Shown: positions 24,279-33,431 of the stretch, one piece after another | Numbering within the stretch: position 1 is the stretch's first letter | Layout: every line of letters starts with the position of its first letter | Source: Lachnospiraceae bacterium | GTDB lineage: Bacteria; Bacillota; Clostridia; Lachnospirales; Lachnospiraceae | Assembly (NCBI GenBank): GCA_022845895.1 | Contig: AP025573.1 | Location: forward strand, 3,258,501-3,322,500 | Reading direction: 5' to 3' | Length of the DNA stretch: 64,000 nt | Notes under the pieces: model-generated | The model's database searches: none | Told to the model about the DNA's origin: nothing | The model's input: only the letters and a program-made list of their open reading frames with translations | Made by a program: the position numbers and the translations under genes

Positions 24279-25475
24279 TTACATTGCTTCTACAATTTTC
24301 CGGGCAAATGCTTCCAACTCGTCCGCGCGGTCTTCTCTAAGGACAGACTTGATAGACAGCTGCTCCAGCACGGTGATGTCTTTCATCTCTTCCAGCCGCT
24401 TCACAATCATCTTGCCTGCTGCCGGCGCCCATGTCCCGTTATCCATAAGCGCAACCGTACGCTTCTGTACCGACAGTGCCTTCATATCGCTCAACAGGTT
24501 CTCTATCGGCGGGTAGATGCCTCCATTATATGTCGCGCAGGCAAGCACCACATGGCTGCTGCGGAATATTTCTGCAATCAGGTCCGACACGTGGGCAGAA
24601 GACGCGTCATATACCTTGATTCCCTTCACTCCCGCGTCTGCCAGACAGCATGCAAGTGAATTCACCGCCGCCTCGGTATGACCATATATGGACCCATAGA
24701 TGAGGACAACAGAATTCTCTTCCGGTTCGTATCTGCTCCACTTGTCATACTTATCAATGAAGAAGTCAAGGCTGGTTCTCCATACAGGCCCGTGCAGGGG
24801 ACATATCATCGCGACATCAAGTGCGGCAGCCTTCTTCAGCAGGCTCTGCACCTGTGCGCCGTATTTGCCTACAATATTTGAATAATATCTTCTGGCCTCA
24901 GAAAGCCAGTCCCTTTCGAAGTCAATCTCATCGTTGAATATATTGCCGTCCAACGCTCCAAATGTGCCAAAGGCATCCGCGGAAAATAGAATCTTGTCCT
25001 TTTCATCATAAGTCACCATGACCTCCGGCCAGTGGACCATAGGCGCCATCACGAAGCGGAGCGTGTGCTCTCCTGTCGAAAGCGTGTCCCCTTCTTTGAC
25101 AAGCGTAACCTTACCGTCAGATTCAACGTCAAAAAACTGATGAATCATCTGCACCGTCTTTGTGTTCGCGACCACCTGCATGTCAGGATACCGCTTCATC
25201 AGCTCCTCGATATTGGCACAGTGGTCGGGCTCCATATGCTGTACAACGAGATAATCGATGCCACGTCCCGCAAGCACATATTCCAGATTCTCCATAAACT
25301 GGCCCGTGACAGATGCATCCACCGTGTCCATCAGTGTCACCTTCTCGTCCATGATAAGGTACGAATTATAGGAAACTCCCCGAGGTATCGGGAATAAATT
25401 TTCAAACAAAGCAAGCCGCCTGTCGTTGCAGCCGACCCACACGATATCATCTGTTACTTTTCTTGTACCCTGCAT
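24279..25475 (-). CDS. fprA: FprA-type A-type flavoprotein (O2/NO reductase)
   Basis: A 398-residue flavo-diiron protein. The metallo-beta-lactamase-like half has the diiron motif H80-x-E82-x-D84-H85 (QHMEPDHCANIEE) with later ligands in MVHWPE and CPLHGPVW. The flavodoxin half starts near residue 255 (VLIYGSIYGHTEAAVNSLA) and binds FMN. Such enzymes reduce O2 to water or NO to N2O in anaerobes. It is followed on the same strand by the TM1266-type gene. Confidence 0.95.
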   Translation of the reverse strand: MQGTRKVTDDIVWVGCNDRRLALFENLFPIPRGVSYNSYLIMDEKVTLMDTVDASVTGQFMENLEYVLAGRGIDYLVVQHMEPDHCANIEELMKRYPDMQVVANTKTVQMIHQFFDVESDGKVTLVKEGDTLSTGEHTLRFVMAPMVHWPEVMVTYDEKDKILFSADAFGTFGALDGNIFNDEIDFERDWLSEARRYYSNIVGKYGAQVQSLLKKAAALDVAMICPLHGPVWRTSLDFFIDKYDKWSRYEPEENSVVLIYGSIYGHTEAAVNSLACCLADAGVKGIKVYDASSAHVSDLIAEIFRSSHVVLACATYNGGIYPPIENLLSDMKALSVQKRTVALMDNGTWAPAAGKMIVKRLEEMKDITVLEQLSIKSVLREDRADELEAFARKIVEAM

Positions 25476-25500
25476 TTTGCATCCCTCCTGTCGTCATTAA

Positions 25501-25521
25501 GGGTCCAATACCTTTTGACCC
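25501..25521. repeat. GGGTC...GACCC inverted-repeat element, copy 2
   Basis: GGGTCCAATACC followed by TTTTGACCC is nearly the reverse complement of the element at 19891-19912. It lies upstream of fprA in an otherwise AT-rich 156-base gap. Confidence 0.65.
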
Positions 25522-25631
25522 TAACATCATAATTATAACACAAACATAAAATCAGGTATAAAAAAATTTACCCTGTCTTTGCATTTTTCTTCATACAATT
25601 TGATATTCTTTATCAATAATGTGCCTTTTTC

Positions 25632-26273
25632 CTACAATCCGATGAACACTGCCGCTCCAAACAGATAGACAGCGCTGTAATACAGCAGCAGGATGGCGGC
25701 CCCGTATATAGGCCCATCCTTCCCCTTCGTAGTCCTGTACGCGATAATCCCGTCTGAGATGACGAAGCAGACCGCCCCTGCCGCAGCCATGAACGATACT
25801 TCTGTTCTGTAAGAGATCCAAAGGGTAACGGCCGAGGCCGCCATATAACAGAGCACTGCCATGTATATGACTGCAGCGGCTTTCAGCTTTCCAAGGTGTT
25901 TCCATTCATTTTTAAACAGGACGAATACGACCAGATACGCCAGCGCCGCCCCTGCAAAGGTATACCATTCCGGATGTGCCAGCCTGTTATAGGATGCGAT
26001 GAAGCATATGTGCGCGGTCCCGAACAGCAGGATCCCCTTTACAAAGTCCAATTCCAGCGCAACATCAGCGGCCATGCACAATACGAGACCAAGCGACATG
26101 AAGGTGCCAGTCATGCCGCCGAACCTGATAGCCCCATGTATGCCAAGGTACACGGCCATAAATGTGGCAAGCGCTTTAAATACAAGCGATCTGCACCCGA
26201 TTCTCCCCCTCGTAGCTCCATATATGATTGCAAATACCAGCATGAGAACTGCTGTGATAACCAATACCCTCAT
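25632..26273 (-). CDS. YhhN family membrane protein (lysoplasmalogenase-like)
   Basis: A 213-residue protein with seven to eight membrane segments. The YhhN/TMEM86 family pattern is seen in GLVLCMAADVALE and CFVISDGIIAYR, which hold the conserved acidic residues. Characterised relatives hydrolyse lysoplasmalogen vinyl-ether bonds; whether this one does is unproven, though plasmalogens occur in clostridia. ATG 26273 after AGAGGGAGA is preferred over the longer frame. Confidence 0.8.
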   Translation of the reverse strand: MRVLVITAVLMLVFAIIYGATRGRIGCRSLVFKALATFMAVYLGIHGAIRFGGMTGTFMSLGLVLCMAADVALELDFVKGILLFGTAHICFIASYNRLAHPEWYTFAGAALAYLVVFVLFKNEWKHLGKLKAAAVIYMAVLCYMAASAVTLWISYRTEVSFMAAAGAVCFVISDGIIAYRTTKGKDGPIYGAAILLLYYSAVYLFGAAVFIGL

Positions 26274-26364
26274 GTCTCCCTCTATGTTCTCCTTATCCCT
26301 CTCTAAAACGTACAAGTATATAATCCGAGTATAGCACAGTAGTTAAGGATTTAACAGGGCCATT

Positions 26365-27135
26365 TCAGTCTTTTATCTGCCGTCCGTTGACGTCCATATG
26401 GTATCCGTCCTTATAGATGAGTTGTGAGACCGGCACAATCTCATATCCTTTCTTCTTAAGGCCTTCGATAAGCTGATCCAGCGCGTCTGCCGTATATTTG
26501 GCACCGTTATGGCAGAGGATGACAGAGCCGTTGCCAAGTTCCTGATTATCCAGCACCGTCGATAGTATGCTTTTCACCCCATAGTCTTTCCAGTCCAGGC
26601 TGTCCACATTCCACTGAATCGTATAGTAGCCATATTCTTTGGCTGTCAGGATGACCGCATCGTCATAGTCTCCATAAGGGGCCCGGAACAAATGCATGTC
26701 TGTTCCAGTAAGTTCCTTTACTTTCTTGTGTACGGACATAAGTTCCTGCTTTTTCTCCCCATCGCTTAGCTGCGACATATTCTTATGGCTTTCGCTGTGG
26801 CTGCCCAGGTCATGTCCGGCCTCATATATGGACTTCACGTCGTCCGGATATTTGTCAACCCACCCGCCTGTCATAAAGAACGTCACATGGACATCGTGTT
26901 TCTTTAATATATCCAGTATCTTCTGCGTGTCTTCATTTCCCCACGCCGCGTCGAACGTAAGGGCCACCTTTTTCTCCTTTGTATCTACCGAGTATATCGG
27001 AAGCTCTCTGCCATTTACATTGCTTGATACCTTCACATACTGCGACACATACTTGTATGAGCCCGCAATCGCTACTGCTGTTACAAGGATCAGTACCACG
27101 TAATTTTTAACCCTTTTGACTGTTTCCTGCTTCAT
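26365..27135 (-). CDS. Polysaccharide deacetylase family protein (PdaB/NodB-like)
   Basis: A 256-residue protein with an N-terminal membrane anchor (VVLILVTAVAIAGSY) and a NodB domain (~55-235). Motif 1 is LTFDAAWGNED, with the catalytic Asp kept. The zinc motif is GSHSESHKN; later motifs are RAPYGDYD and ILCHNG. It probably deacetylates peptidoglycan or another cell-surface glycan outside the membrane; the TFDxxWG form resembles sporulation PdaB proteins. Confidence 0.88.
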   Translation of the reverse strand: MKQETVKRVKNYVVLILVTAVAIAGSYKYVSQYVKVSSNVNGRELPIYSVDTKEKKVALTFDAAWGNEDTQKILDILKKHDVHVTFFMTGGWVDKYPDDVKSIYEAGHDLGSHSESHKNMSQLSDGEKKQELMSVHKKVKELTGTDMHLFRAPYGDYDDAVILTAKEYGYYTIQWNVDSLDWKDYGVKSILSTVLDNQELGNGSVILCHNGAKYTADALDQLIEGLKKKGYEIVPVSQLIYKDGYHMDVNGRQIKD

Positions 27136-27238
27136 AAGGCAATACTCCAGAATCGATGCACTTATTCCATGTATATGCCTGTGAAATTCGTCCTACATCC
27201 AGAATGAGGGAATAATTCACTTTAATTCTGCAGACACA

Positions 27239-27265
27239 AAAAAGCAGCTTTTACGGCTGCTTTTT
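27239..27265. terminator. Bidirectional terminator overlapping a small gene's stop
   Basis: AAAAAGCAGC (27239-27248) pairs with GCTGCTTTTT (27256-27265), giving U-runs on both strands. The stop codon of the Cys-rich gene (27251-27253) lies in the loop. Confidence 0.85.
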
Positions 27266-27427
27266 CTTTCTTTTATTTATCCGCTCACAGGCAGTCAAAT
27301 ACTTGGCGTCCGGCTTGCCGTGATGCTCCCGGCAGGCGTCACATCTGCCATGCCGCTCGCATTTCACCCTTTTGCAGGGACAGTCTTTCTTGATTTCTTC
27401 CACAGTCCACCTCTTTTCCCGGGACAC
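27251..27427 (-). CDS. Small cysteine-rich protein (58 residues), unknown
   Basis: A short open frame using GTG 27427, with an in-frame stop just upstream and no ATG choice. It encodes a basic 58-residue protein with six cysteines and three histidines: CPCKRVKCERHGRCDACREH near residues 16-35 and a last Cys at 47, then KRKKKQP. The C-x-C...C...HG-x-C-x2-C spacing suggests one or two structural zinc sites. The ribosome site is weak (GAGCAGG). It starts 28 bases after the Hsp20 stop and ends inside a terminator, consistent with co-transcription. Function unknown. Confidence 0.65.
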   Translation of the reverse strand: MSREKRWTVEEIKKDCPCKRVKCERHGRCDACREHHGKPDAKYLTACERINKRKKKQP

Positions 27428-27455
27428 GCCTGCTCATGGCTGTCCGTCCCATCTC

Positions 27456-27875
27456 CTATCCTTCGATGGCGATATATCTGTCTTCTTCTATCTTTGGCTC
27501 GTTCTCTTCCTTAGGTACAAGAACCGTCAGCGTTCCGTCTTCAAACTTCGCTTTGATATCTTCCTCTCTGACAGATTCCCCGACATAGAAGCTCCTGCTG
27601 CATGAGCCGCTGTAGCGCTCCCGCCGGATATATCTGCCGCTCTCATCCTTCTTGTCATTGTTCCTGTCCGTGACGGCGCTGATGGTAAGATAACCGTCCT
27701 TCAATGAAGCCTTTATATCTTCCTTCCTGAATCCCGGAAGATCCATCGCCAGCTCATACTTGCCGTCAGCCTCTTTTACATCCGTCCGCATCATGCTGTC
27801 AGACGTTAATCTCTTCATCGGGAAATCCCAGAAATCATCAAATGTTCTTTCTCCAAAAATCCTTGGCATCAACAT
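27456..27875 (-). CDS. Hsp20/alpha-crystallin small heat shock protein
   Basis: A 139-residue small heat shock protein. The alpha-crystallin domain (~28-125) includes YELAMDLPGFRKEDIKASL and KFEDGTLTVLVPK. The N-terminus MPRIFGERTFDDFWDFP is typical of clostridial Hsp18. AGGAGAG lies upstream. ATP-independent holdase function is known for the family. It is followed by the Cys-rich small gene. Confidence 0.93.
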   Translation of the reverse strand: MLMPRIFGERTFDDFWDFPMKRLTSDSMMRTDVKEADGKYELAMDLPGFRKEDIKASLKDGYLTISAVTDRNNDKKDESGRYIRRERYSGSCSRSFYVGESVREEDIKAKFEDGTLTVLVPKEENEPKIEEDRYIAIEG

Positions 27876-27994
27876 AGGTCATCTCTCCTTTTTATGATAA
27901 ATGTTTTATTTGTTCTATATGTAATATAACACTTATTTTTAAAAAAGTCAACGCCCATGCTATCTTTTTTTCAACAGAGGCTGTAACATAAAGA

Positions 27995-28034
27995 CGGCAC
28001 CAAAGCCGGTGCAGATAACCGGGCTTCGGCGCCG
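27995..28034 (-). terminator. Terminator after EamA transporter gene
   Basis: CGGCACCAAAGCC (27995-28007) pairs over 13 positions with GGCTTCGGCGCCG (28022-28034), with two wobble pairs in RNA. TCTTTATG follows on the minus strand. It begins five bases after the transporter stop. Confidence 0.75.
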
Positions 28035-28038
28035 CAGC

Positions 28039-28998
28039 CTATTTGGAATGGATGTTTAATATAAACAGAGTGGACAATACGAGTACAAATCCTGCCACAT
28101 CTATCATGCGGAACGTCGTTCCGAGGAAAGCCGCAGCAAGCACGGTGGCTGCCACCGGTTCCACGCTCGATAGAAGTCCCGCATATACGGATCCCACGCT
28201 TTTCAGCGAAGCAAGATAGAAGCAGAACGGAAATATCGTTCCTAATATGACGATAGCTAAAAATGCGATGGCTACCGCCCAGTCGATATGTACAGAGAGT
28301 CTCCATGGCCTGGTCACTATGGTCAGTACGAGGCCGCCTATGATCATGGCCCAGGCGCACACCATCTCTGCCGGATATTTCTTCAGCAGCGGGCCCGGCA
28401 GGACACCGTAAAAGCAAGTCGTGAGCGCCACCAGAAGCCCGAGCAGGATACCCTTGGGCGATACGGAAAGAGCATGAATATTCCCGTGGGTCACTACAAG
28501 AAAAATACCTGCCAGCGAACATAATACTGCTGTTATCTCTTTTGCTTTCGGCATCACTTTATAGATGACAGCAAAATAGATGATAAGCATTGCCGGATTC
28601 AGATACTGGAATATGGTTGCTGTCCCGGCGTTCGTCTCCTGCACTGCGGCGAAAAACGTATACTGCATTCCCATCATGCCCAGGATAGAAAATACGATCT
28701 GGCGGATACCGTCCCGCTTTTCTTTCCACACTACAGGGCTCTGCTTCTTGATAAGAACTGCATACAGAAATAAAAGAATGCCCGCCATAACGAGGCGGTA
28801 GGGCACGAGCCATTCCGACGTCACTTGCTTGTCCTCGAACAGGAACTGTGCGATAGGGCTTGATGCCCCCCATAACAGCCCTGCCATAAAGGCGGCAAAA
28901 AACCCCCTTTTCCTCTGTCTGTCTTTCACTTTTCTCTCATCTTCTGCGACCGGCTCTGCTTTAACCGGCTCTTCTGTGATTAATACTTCCCCACTCAT
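28039..28998 (-). CDS. EamA/DMT family transporter
   Basis: A 319-residue drug/metabolite-type transporter with ten predicted helices in two EamA repeats (FFAAFMAGLLWGASSPIAQF; GILLGLLVALTTCFYGVLPG). It has an unusually long charged N-terminal tail of about 30 residues. AGGAAAGAAAGAAG precedes the ATG. It lies 22 bases downstream of the Pip-type peptidase gene, possibly co-transcribed. Substrate unknown. Confidence 0.88.
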   Translation of the reverse strand: MSGEVLITEEPVKAEPVAEDERKVKDRQRKRGFFAAFMAGLLWGASSPIAQFLFEDKQVTSEWLVPYRLVMAGILLFLYAVLIKKQSPVVWKEKRDGIRQIVFSILGMMGMQYTFFAAVQETNAGTATIFQYLNPAMLIIYFAVIYKVMPKAKEITAVLCSLAGIFLVVTHGNIHALSVSPKGILLGLLVALTTCFYGVLPGPLLKKYPAEMVCAWAMIIGGLVLTIVTRPWRLSVHIDWAVAIAFLAIVILGTIFPFCFYLASLKSVGSVYAGLLSSVEPVAATVLAAAFLGTTFRMIDVAGFVLVLSTLFILNIHSK

Positions 28999-29020
28999 CT
29001 TCTTTCTTTCCTAATTGCTT

Positions 29021-29905
29021 TCAATCGTTGGCATTCAGCCATTCTTTCATCAGCTCTACATATCTGTCATTGTCCTCGACAAAGCACATATGGCGGCAGA
29101 ATTGGAACAGCTCCCACCTGGAGTTTGGAATCCGGTCGTACATATACTTTGCAATATACGGCGTGCACAAGTCATTCCCTCCGTTGATGACAAGAGACGG
29201 CTCTTTGATATCCTTCAGCTGTCCCGTCACATCATAGTCTTTCAGCGTTCCCATGGGTGTAAATTCATTCGGTCCCCATCCGGTCACATATGCTTCTCCG
29301 CCTTTCTGCACCGGACGCCTCAGGCATTCCGGAGATTCGTCCGTCACCGCACCTGCAGCATGGCGCAGCATGTATTCGGTCTCCGCCGCTGCATATACCG
29401 GATCGCTGTAGTCTCCTGACGTCGTCGCTTTTTCGATCGCGTCCTGCATCTCCTGCGGCAGCTCCTTGATCATGCGGTGCTGCTCTACTCCCCACATCCA
29501 GGATGCCGGCAGCGTACTGGACAGGATAAGGCTCTTAAGGCCCGCAGGCTTATGGTTGCACACGTAGTCCAGAAGAAGCATGCCTCCCCATGACTGGCCG
29601 AGCAGATGCATCTCGTCAAGTCCCAGATGCTCTCTGAGCGATGCAAGCTCTTCTATCCAGGTCTCTGCCGTCCACAAGTCCGGGCGGTTCTCTACGTAAG
29701 ACTCGCCGCAGCCAATCTGGTCATACATGACAAGCTCCCGTCCGTCCTCTTCAGCGAGGCGGTCCAGCACTTCGAAATAATTATGTGTGGATCCGGGTCC
29801 GCCATGGAGCAGAACCAGCGGTTTCTTGTTCCCTGTCTTCTTTCCTACAATCCGATAATACGTCTTGTACTCTTTAAATGGCATATAGCCTTCTCTGATT
29901 TCCAT
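29021..29905 (-). CDS. Proline iminopeptidase-family alpha/beta hydrolase
   Basis: A 294-residue serine hydrolase. The oxyanion motif is LLHGGPGSTHNYF, the nucleophile elbow GQSWGG, the acid probably in NGGNDLCTP, and the His in CRHMCFVED. This layout matches Pip/tricorn-interacting F1 aminopeptidases that remove N-terminal proline or other residues. ATG 29905 after AAGGAGG is preferred over the 18-codon longer frame. No signal peptide; cytoplasmic. Confidence 0.9.
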   Translation of the reverse strand: MEIREGYMPFKEYKTYYRIVGKKTGNKKPLVLLHGGPGSTHNYFEVLDRLAEEDGRELVMYDQIGCGESYVENRPDLWTAETWIEELASLREHLGLDEMHLLGQSWGGMLLLDYVCNHKPAGLKSLILSSTLPASWMWGVEQHRMIKELPQEMQDAIEKATTSGDYSDPVYAAAETEYMLRHAAGAVTDESPECLRRPVQKGGEAYVTGWGPNEFTPMGTLKDYDVTGQLKDIKEPSLVINGGNDLCTPYIAKYMYDRIPNSRWELFQFCRHMCFVEDNDRYVELMKEWLNAND

Positions 29906-30016
29906 CTCTAGAAAAACCTCCTTGCCGCTTGACGCGGATATTATTGTCATACCGCACACCCCTATGCGGATAACTGCATAATAATTATATCGAAAGCAAC
30001 GTCCATTGTACAGTGC

Positions 30017-31831
30017 TTATTGTATAATCCATGAATTCTTCCCACTGCTTTTGGCCTCATACATGGCATCATCCGCATGTTTCAGACAGTCGCGGAAGCT
30101 GCTGCCTTCCTCGCACCTTACAATCCCTATGCTGCAGGTAAAATGCAAATCCGGCGCCTCCTCAAGCGTAATCTTTTCAACCGCTCTGATGATATCTGCC
30201 GCTCGTCCGTCTATGATATCCCGGCTCATCCTGCCCGGTACGAACGCAAAAAATTCATCCCCGCCGTAGCGCCCTATCACATCCCTCGCCCTGAAGCAGG
30301 CGCGGAGCACCTCCCCGACCTTCCGGATGCTTTCATCCCCGGCCAGGTGTCCGTATCTGTCGTTGATATCTTTAAAATTATCCAAGTCTATCAAAAACAG
30401 GCAGCCTCCCTGGCTCTGCCTGATATATTCAGACACCTGATCCTTGAATGCCCCTCTGTTCAACAGTCCAGACAACGTATCCCTCTGCGCCTTTTGCACA
30501 AGCGCCATCTCCTTTTTCTTTTCACCGGAGATGTCTGTAACTTTAATTACCAGAAGCCTTTTCCTTCTGCTTCCAATGCTTACGATATCAAGTCTGCACC
30601 AGATATATGCATTATCCTTTGCCTTAAGCCGTATTTCGTATTTTTCCGTCTCCCCTTCCTTCAGATGCCTCCTCAGCATATCCTCCAGCACAGGATGATC
30701 CAGAGGATGGATGAGTCCAGAAGCAGCTATAAACTGCTTAAAATCAGGTATCTCGGTCTGCTCTACCGCCAGCACCCTCGATATATTCGAAGTACACCTT
30801 AACACATCTTTGTTCCTGTCGTACTCGCACAGAATCATATCGCTGAAATTAGCCAGAAGCGCGGTACGTTTCCGTTCAAAGCGGTGTTCCTTATTGCTGT
30901 GGTAGACGATGCCCGTCACAAGCAACACCGTAACTGCCGCCAGGCCAATCAGCAGGGCGGTCATCTTTTTTCCGTTGTCCTCCAGCGTCAGGACATACTT
31001 GATCATCTCTTTAGAATGGAATACGTTCAGGATAATCCAGTCATTGTACGGAAGGAAGCTGTAAGATACATACACAGGCCCCTCTTCGCTTTCCATAATC
31101 ATGACGTTCTGTTTCTTTTCGGCAATATTTTCTTTCAAAGATTCTACTTTATCCGCATTGCCCCCTGTCTCCTTCAAGATGTCAAGCACGTTCCAGTCCC
31201 TGTTGGATTCTTCCTCCAGATTTTCCGTAAATGCATTCGTTCCGTCTTTATAGATCAGAAAGCTTTCCGTATCATTTCGCATAAAACCTGTCTGACTGGA
31301 ATTGAGCAGCGAAAAACCGTTGATTATCCCCCTGATGAATCCGGCCGCCTTCCCGTCTACATATATCGGCTCTGCAATCCCATAATAGTAATCTGTATCG
31401 CCTTCCCCTTCTGAAGGATAGATTTCTGAAACAACAGATTCTCCGTTTTTCAGCTTCTCTATCATCTCCACGTCCCTCGCTTCCATGCGGGAAGTGTCTA
31501 GGTCATCGAACCTGTAATAACGCACCCCTTTTGCCTGTATATCCTCATTGCTGCTCACCGCATCCAGATAATCTTCCAGGCCTTCCATACCTTCTCCTGC
31601 CTCTTCTCTCTGCTGTATCATCTCAGCTATCGTTTTAAGCGTTGTCCTGACATTCTCTACCCTGGCAGTGACTTCTGTATTCTGGCTGTCGGAATATGCC
31701 TTTATATTCTCCGCTGCCAGCTCGTCGAAAGCCTGGTTCGTCCATGACTGGTATCGTTCAAAGATAACCGTTACTCCCGCACAGCATAATAACGTACAGA
31801 TGATACTGACCATTATATTTCTTCTACTCAT
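30017..31831 (-). CDS. Membrane-bound diguanylate cyclase (extracellular sensor, PAS-like, GGDEF)
   Basis: A 604-residue signalling protein. TM1 spans ~8-25, an extracellular Cache-like sensor ~30-285, and TM2 ~290-310 (TALLIGLAAVTVLLVTGIVY). A PAS-like region (~330-430) precedes the GGDEF domain (~440-600), whose active site is RYGGDEFFAF. The inhibitory I-site RARD lies five residues before GGDEF. It therefore should make c-di-GMP with product inhibition. It is a single gene; no EAL partner is nearby. Confidence 0.93.
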   Translation of the reverse strand: MSRRNIMVSIICTLLCCAGVTVIFERYQSWTNQAFDELAAENIKAYSDSQNTEVTARVENVRTTLKTIAEMIQQREEAGEGMEGLEDYLDAVSSNEDIQAKGVRYYRFDDLDTSRMEARDVEMIEKLKNGESVVSEIYPSEGEGDTDYYYGIAEPIYVDGKAAGFIRGIINGFSLLNSSQTGFMRNDTESFLIYKDGTNAFTENLEEESNRDWNVLDILKETGGNADKVESLKENIAEKKQNVMIMESEEGPVYVSYSFLPYNDWIILNVFHSKEMIKYVLTLEDNGKKMTALLIGLAAVTVLLVTGIVYHSNKEHRFERKRTALLANFSDMILCEYDRNKDVLRCTSNISRVLAVEQTEIPDFKQFIAASGLIHPLDHPVLEDMLRRHLKEGETEKYEIRLKAKDNAYIWCRLDIVSIGSRRKRLLVIKVTDISGEKKKEMALVQKAQRDTLSGLLNRGAFKDQVSEYIRQSQGGCLFLIDLDNFKDINDRYGHLAGDESIRKVGEVLRACFRARDVIGRYGGDEFFAFVPGRMSRDIIDGRAADIIRAVEKITLEEAPDLHFTCSIGIVRCEEGSSFRDCLKHADDAMYEAKSSGKNSWIIQ

Positions 31832-31887
31832 TCAGACACTTCCCCAGGTACCCGTACATGTGAACGGTTTTTTTATTATACACATCT

Positions 31888-32757
31888 TTAATGCTGCCTG
31901 GCGAATACACTCTCCGCTAAAATGCATACAAGTATCGTCGCCGCTCCGATGTACCCTTTTAGCGTAAGCAGTTCGCCCAGTATAAAGAACGAAAATACCG
32001 CTGTCGCGACAGGCTGTGATGTCTGGAGCATAGAGACCGTCTGCGAGGAAATCTTCGCAACCGCTGTGTTCTGCAGCAGATAAGCGATGCACGTACATCC
32101 GATTGCAAGATAGGCAACGACACCCCATGCAGCCGGTGTCACGCTGCTTACATGGAATTCCTCCAATCCGGCCGCAAGAGCGAGACTGATTACCGCTGTC
32201 AGTCCGGCCTGGGCTGCCGACACCGTACAGGCACTCATATCTTCAAGCGACTTCTCACCAAATACCAATGCCCCCGCTACAGCAGCCGCGGTTATCAGGG
32301 CAAAGGCTTCCCCCCTGCCGAATGCAAAGCCTTCCTCCCCGCAACAGAGCAGATACAGCCCTGCCACGACAGCTATCTGTACCGGGATATGTTTCCACTC
32401 ATACTTTTTCTTTAGCACAACTCTTGCAAGCACAGGCGCAATTACTACCGGAAGCGACATCAGAAAGCCAACGTTCGTTGCCGTCGTCCACTTCAGAGCT
32501 AAGTTGACGGAGATGTACGCCGCTGCCATGCAGAGGCTGGCCGGCAGGTAATCCATAATCTTTGCACCTTTTAATTCCTCTATAATCTTCTTTCCAAAAA
32601 ACAGCAGGAGCACGAAAGATGCCAGCAAAAAGCGCAGGGCCAGACACCAGTAGACGGAGATGCTCTCAAAAGCAATCTTCGTCACCGGGTTGCCGATACC
32701 GTATAAGATACTCTGTAAAAAAATGAACAGTATGTAGACCGATTTGTTCTCTTTCAT
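31888..32757 (-). CDS. EamA/DMT family transporter
   Basis: A 289-residue transporter with ten hydrophobic helices and two EamA repeats (IFLQSILYGIGNPVTKIAFE; VAYLAIGCTCIAYLLQNTAV). Two adjacent ATGs follow AGGGGGA; the second gives better spacing. It resembles small-molecule or amino acid exporters; substrate unknown. It is distinct from the EamA gene at 28039. Upstream lies a large gene-free region with structured repeats. Confidence 0.88.
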   Translation of the reverse strand: MKENKSVYILFIFLQSILYGIGNPVTKIAFESISVYWCLALRFLLASFVLLLFFGKKIIEELKGAKIMDYLPASLCMAAAYISVNLALKWTTATNVGFLMSLPVVIAPVLARVVLKKKYEWKHIPVQIAVVAGLYLLCCGEEGFAFGRGEAFALITAAAVAGALVFGEKSLEDMSACTVSAAQAGLTAVISLALAAGLEEFHVSSVTPAAWGVVAYLAIGCTCIAYLLQNTAVAKISSQTVSMLQTSQPVATAVFSFFILGELLTLKGYIGAATILVCILAESVFARQH

Positions 32758-32830
32758 CATTCCCCCTGCTTTCCAGACAACAGCTTATTATGGATATTAT
32801 AATACAGGGGCTGTGTAAATTCAAATGTGA

Positions 32831-33042
32831 GTTTAGTAAATTAGGCTGCGGTCAGGGAGCCGGGTGGCATCTGCTCCGATGCGTCCGAGGCTCCGACTAT
32901 TTCACGTATCCCTAACCCTGCGTAATGCGCGCCGATTGCGGCTTACATCCCGCAGGATAAGGGCTACGGAAAGGATTCTCCGCCTCTTCCGCTTGCACCT
33001 GCGCATCTCCCACCCGGCTCCCCGCCCGCTATCTACTTCACT
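32831..33042 (+). repeat. ~210-bp structured repeat, copy 1 (MITE-like or ncRNA)
   Basis: The unit begins GTTTAGTAAATTAG and ends CTACTTCACTTAAC, imperfect terminal inverted repeats. An inner 13-bp stem pairs GGGAGCCGGGTGG with CCACCCGGCTCCC. A central stem pairs CCTAACCCTGCG with CGCAGGATAAGG. Unpaired patches GCTCCGATGCGTCCG, CGCCGATTGCGGCT and GGATTCTCCG are shared with copy 2 at 33432, which lies in opposite orientation. The gap 32758-33649 holds no convincing gene otherwise. Confidence 0.75.
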
Positions 33043-33246
33043 TAACAAGGGCGAGTGCGGCTGTGTGGCGTTGCTGGTCAGCGGATGGCCGCTGGCTGCG
33101 TCAGTTGAGTGATAAAATATTGCGAGCTTAATGTGAATAACACAAAGAGCAGATGAATGATAAGAGTTTTGCAAGTCCAGATGAATCAGGCTGGCGAATA
33201 TGTTAGTTGTGAATCAATTACAGTGAGGCGAGCACGCCGTTGCTGC

Positions 33247-33315
33247 AAGAAGAGCCGGAACCAGGCAGGGGATGTCATCTCATACACATCCCGGTACCTG
33301 ATTCCGGCTCTTCTT
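33247..33315. repeat. AAGAGCCGGAA long hairpin, copy A
   Basis: AAGAAGAGCCGGAA (33247-33260) pairs exactly with TTCCGGCTCTTCTT (33302-33315). Inner segments GGGATGT and ACATCCC also pair. The same outer stem recurs at 59180-59243. It stands midway between the two inverted structured repeats. Confidence 0.8.
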
Positions 33316-33431
33316 CATTACGATTACTTTCAGCCAAGGTTATTTGCCTACTTAGCCCCTTATCACTATGCTGACACAGCCAAATTCCTTTCATCTGCCG
33401 GCAACGTCACATCGCCGCTCCCGCCCATGCC

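Noticed and set aside
32864..33112. Open frame through repeat copy 1 with a similar frame in copy 2 (33407-33613, minus), giving related Arg/Leu-rich translations
   Set aside because: No ribosome sites, odd Arg-rich composition, and the copies differ in a way that preserves base pairing rather than codons; the likeness follows from repeat identity.
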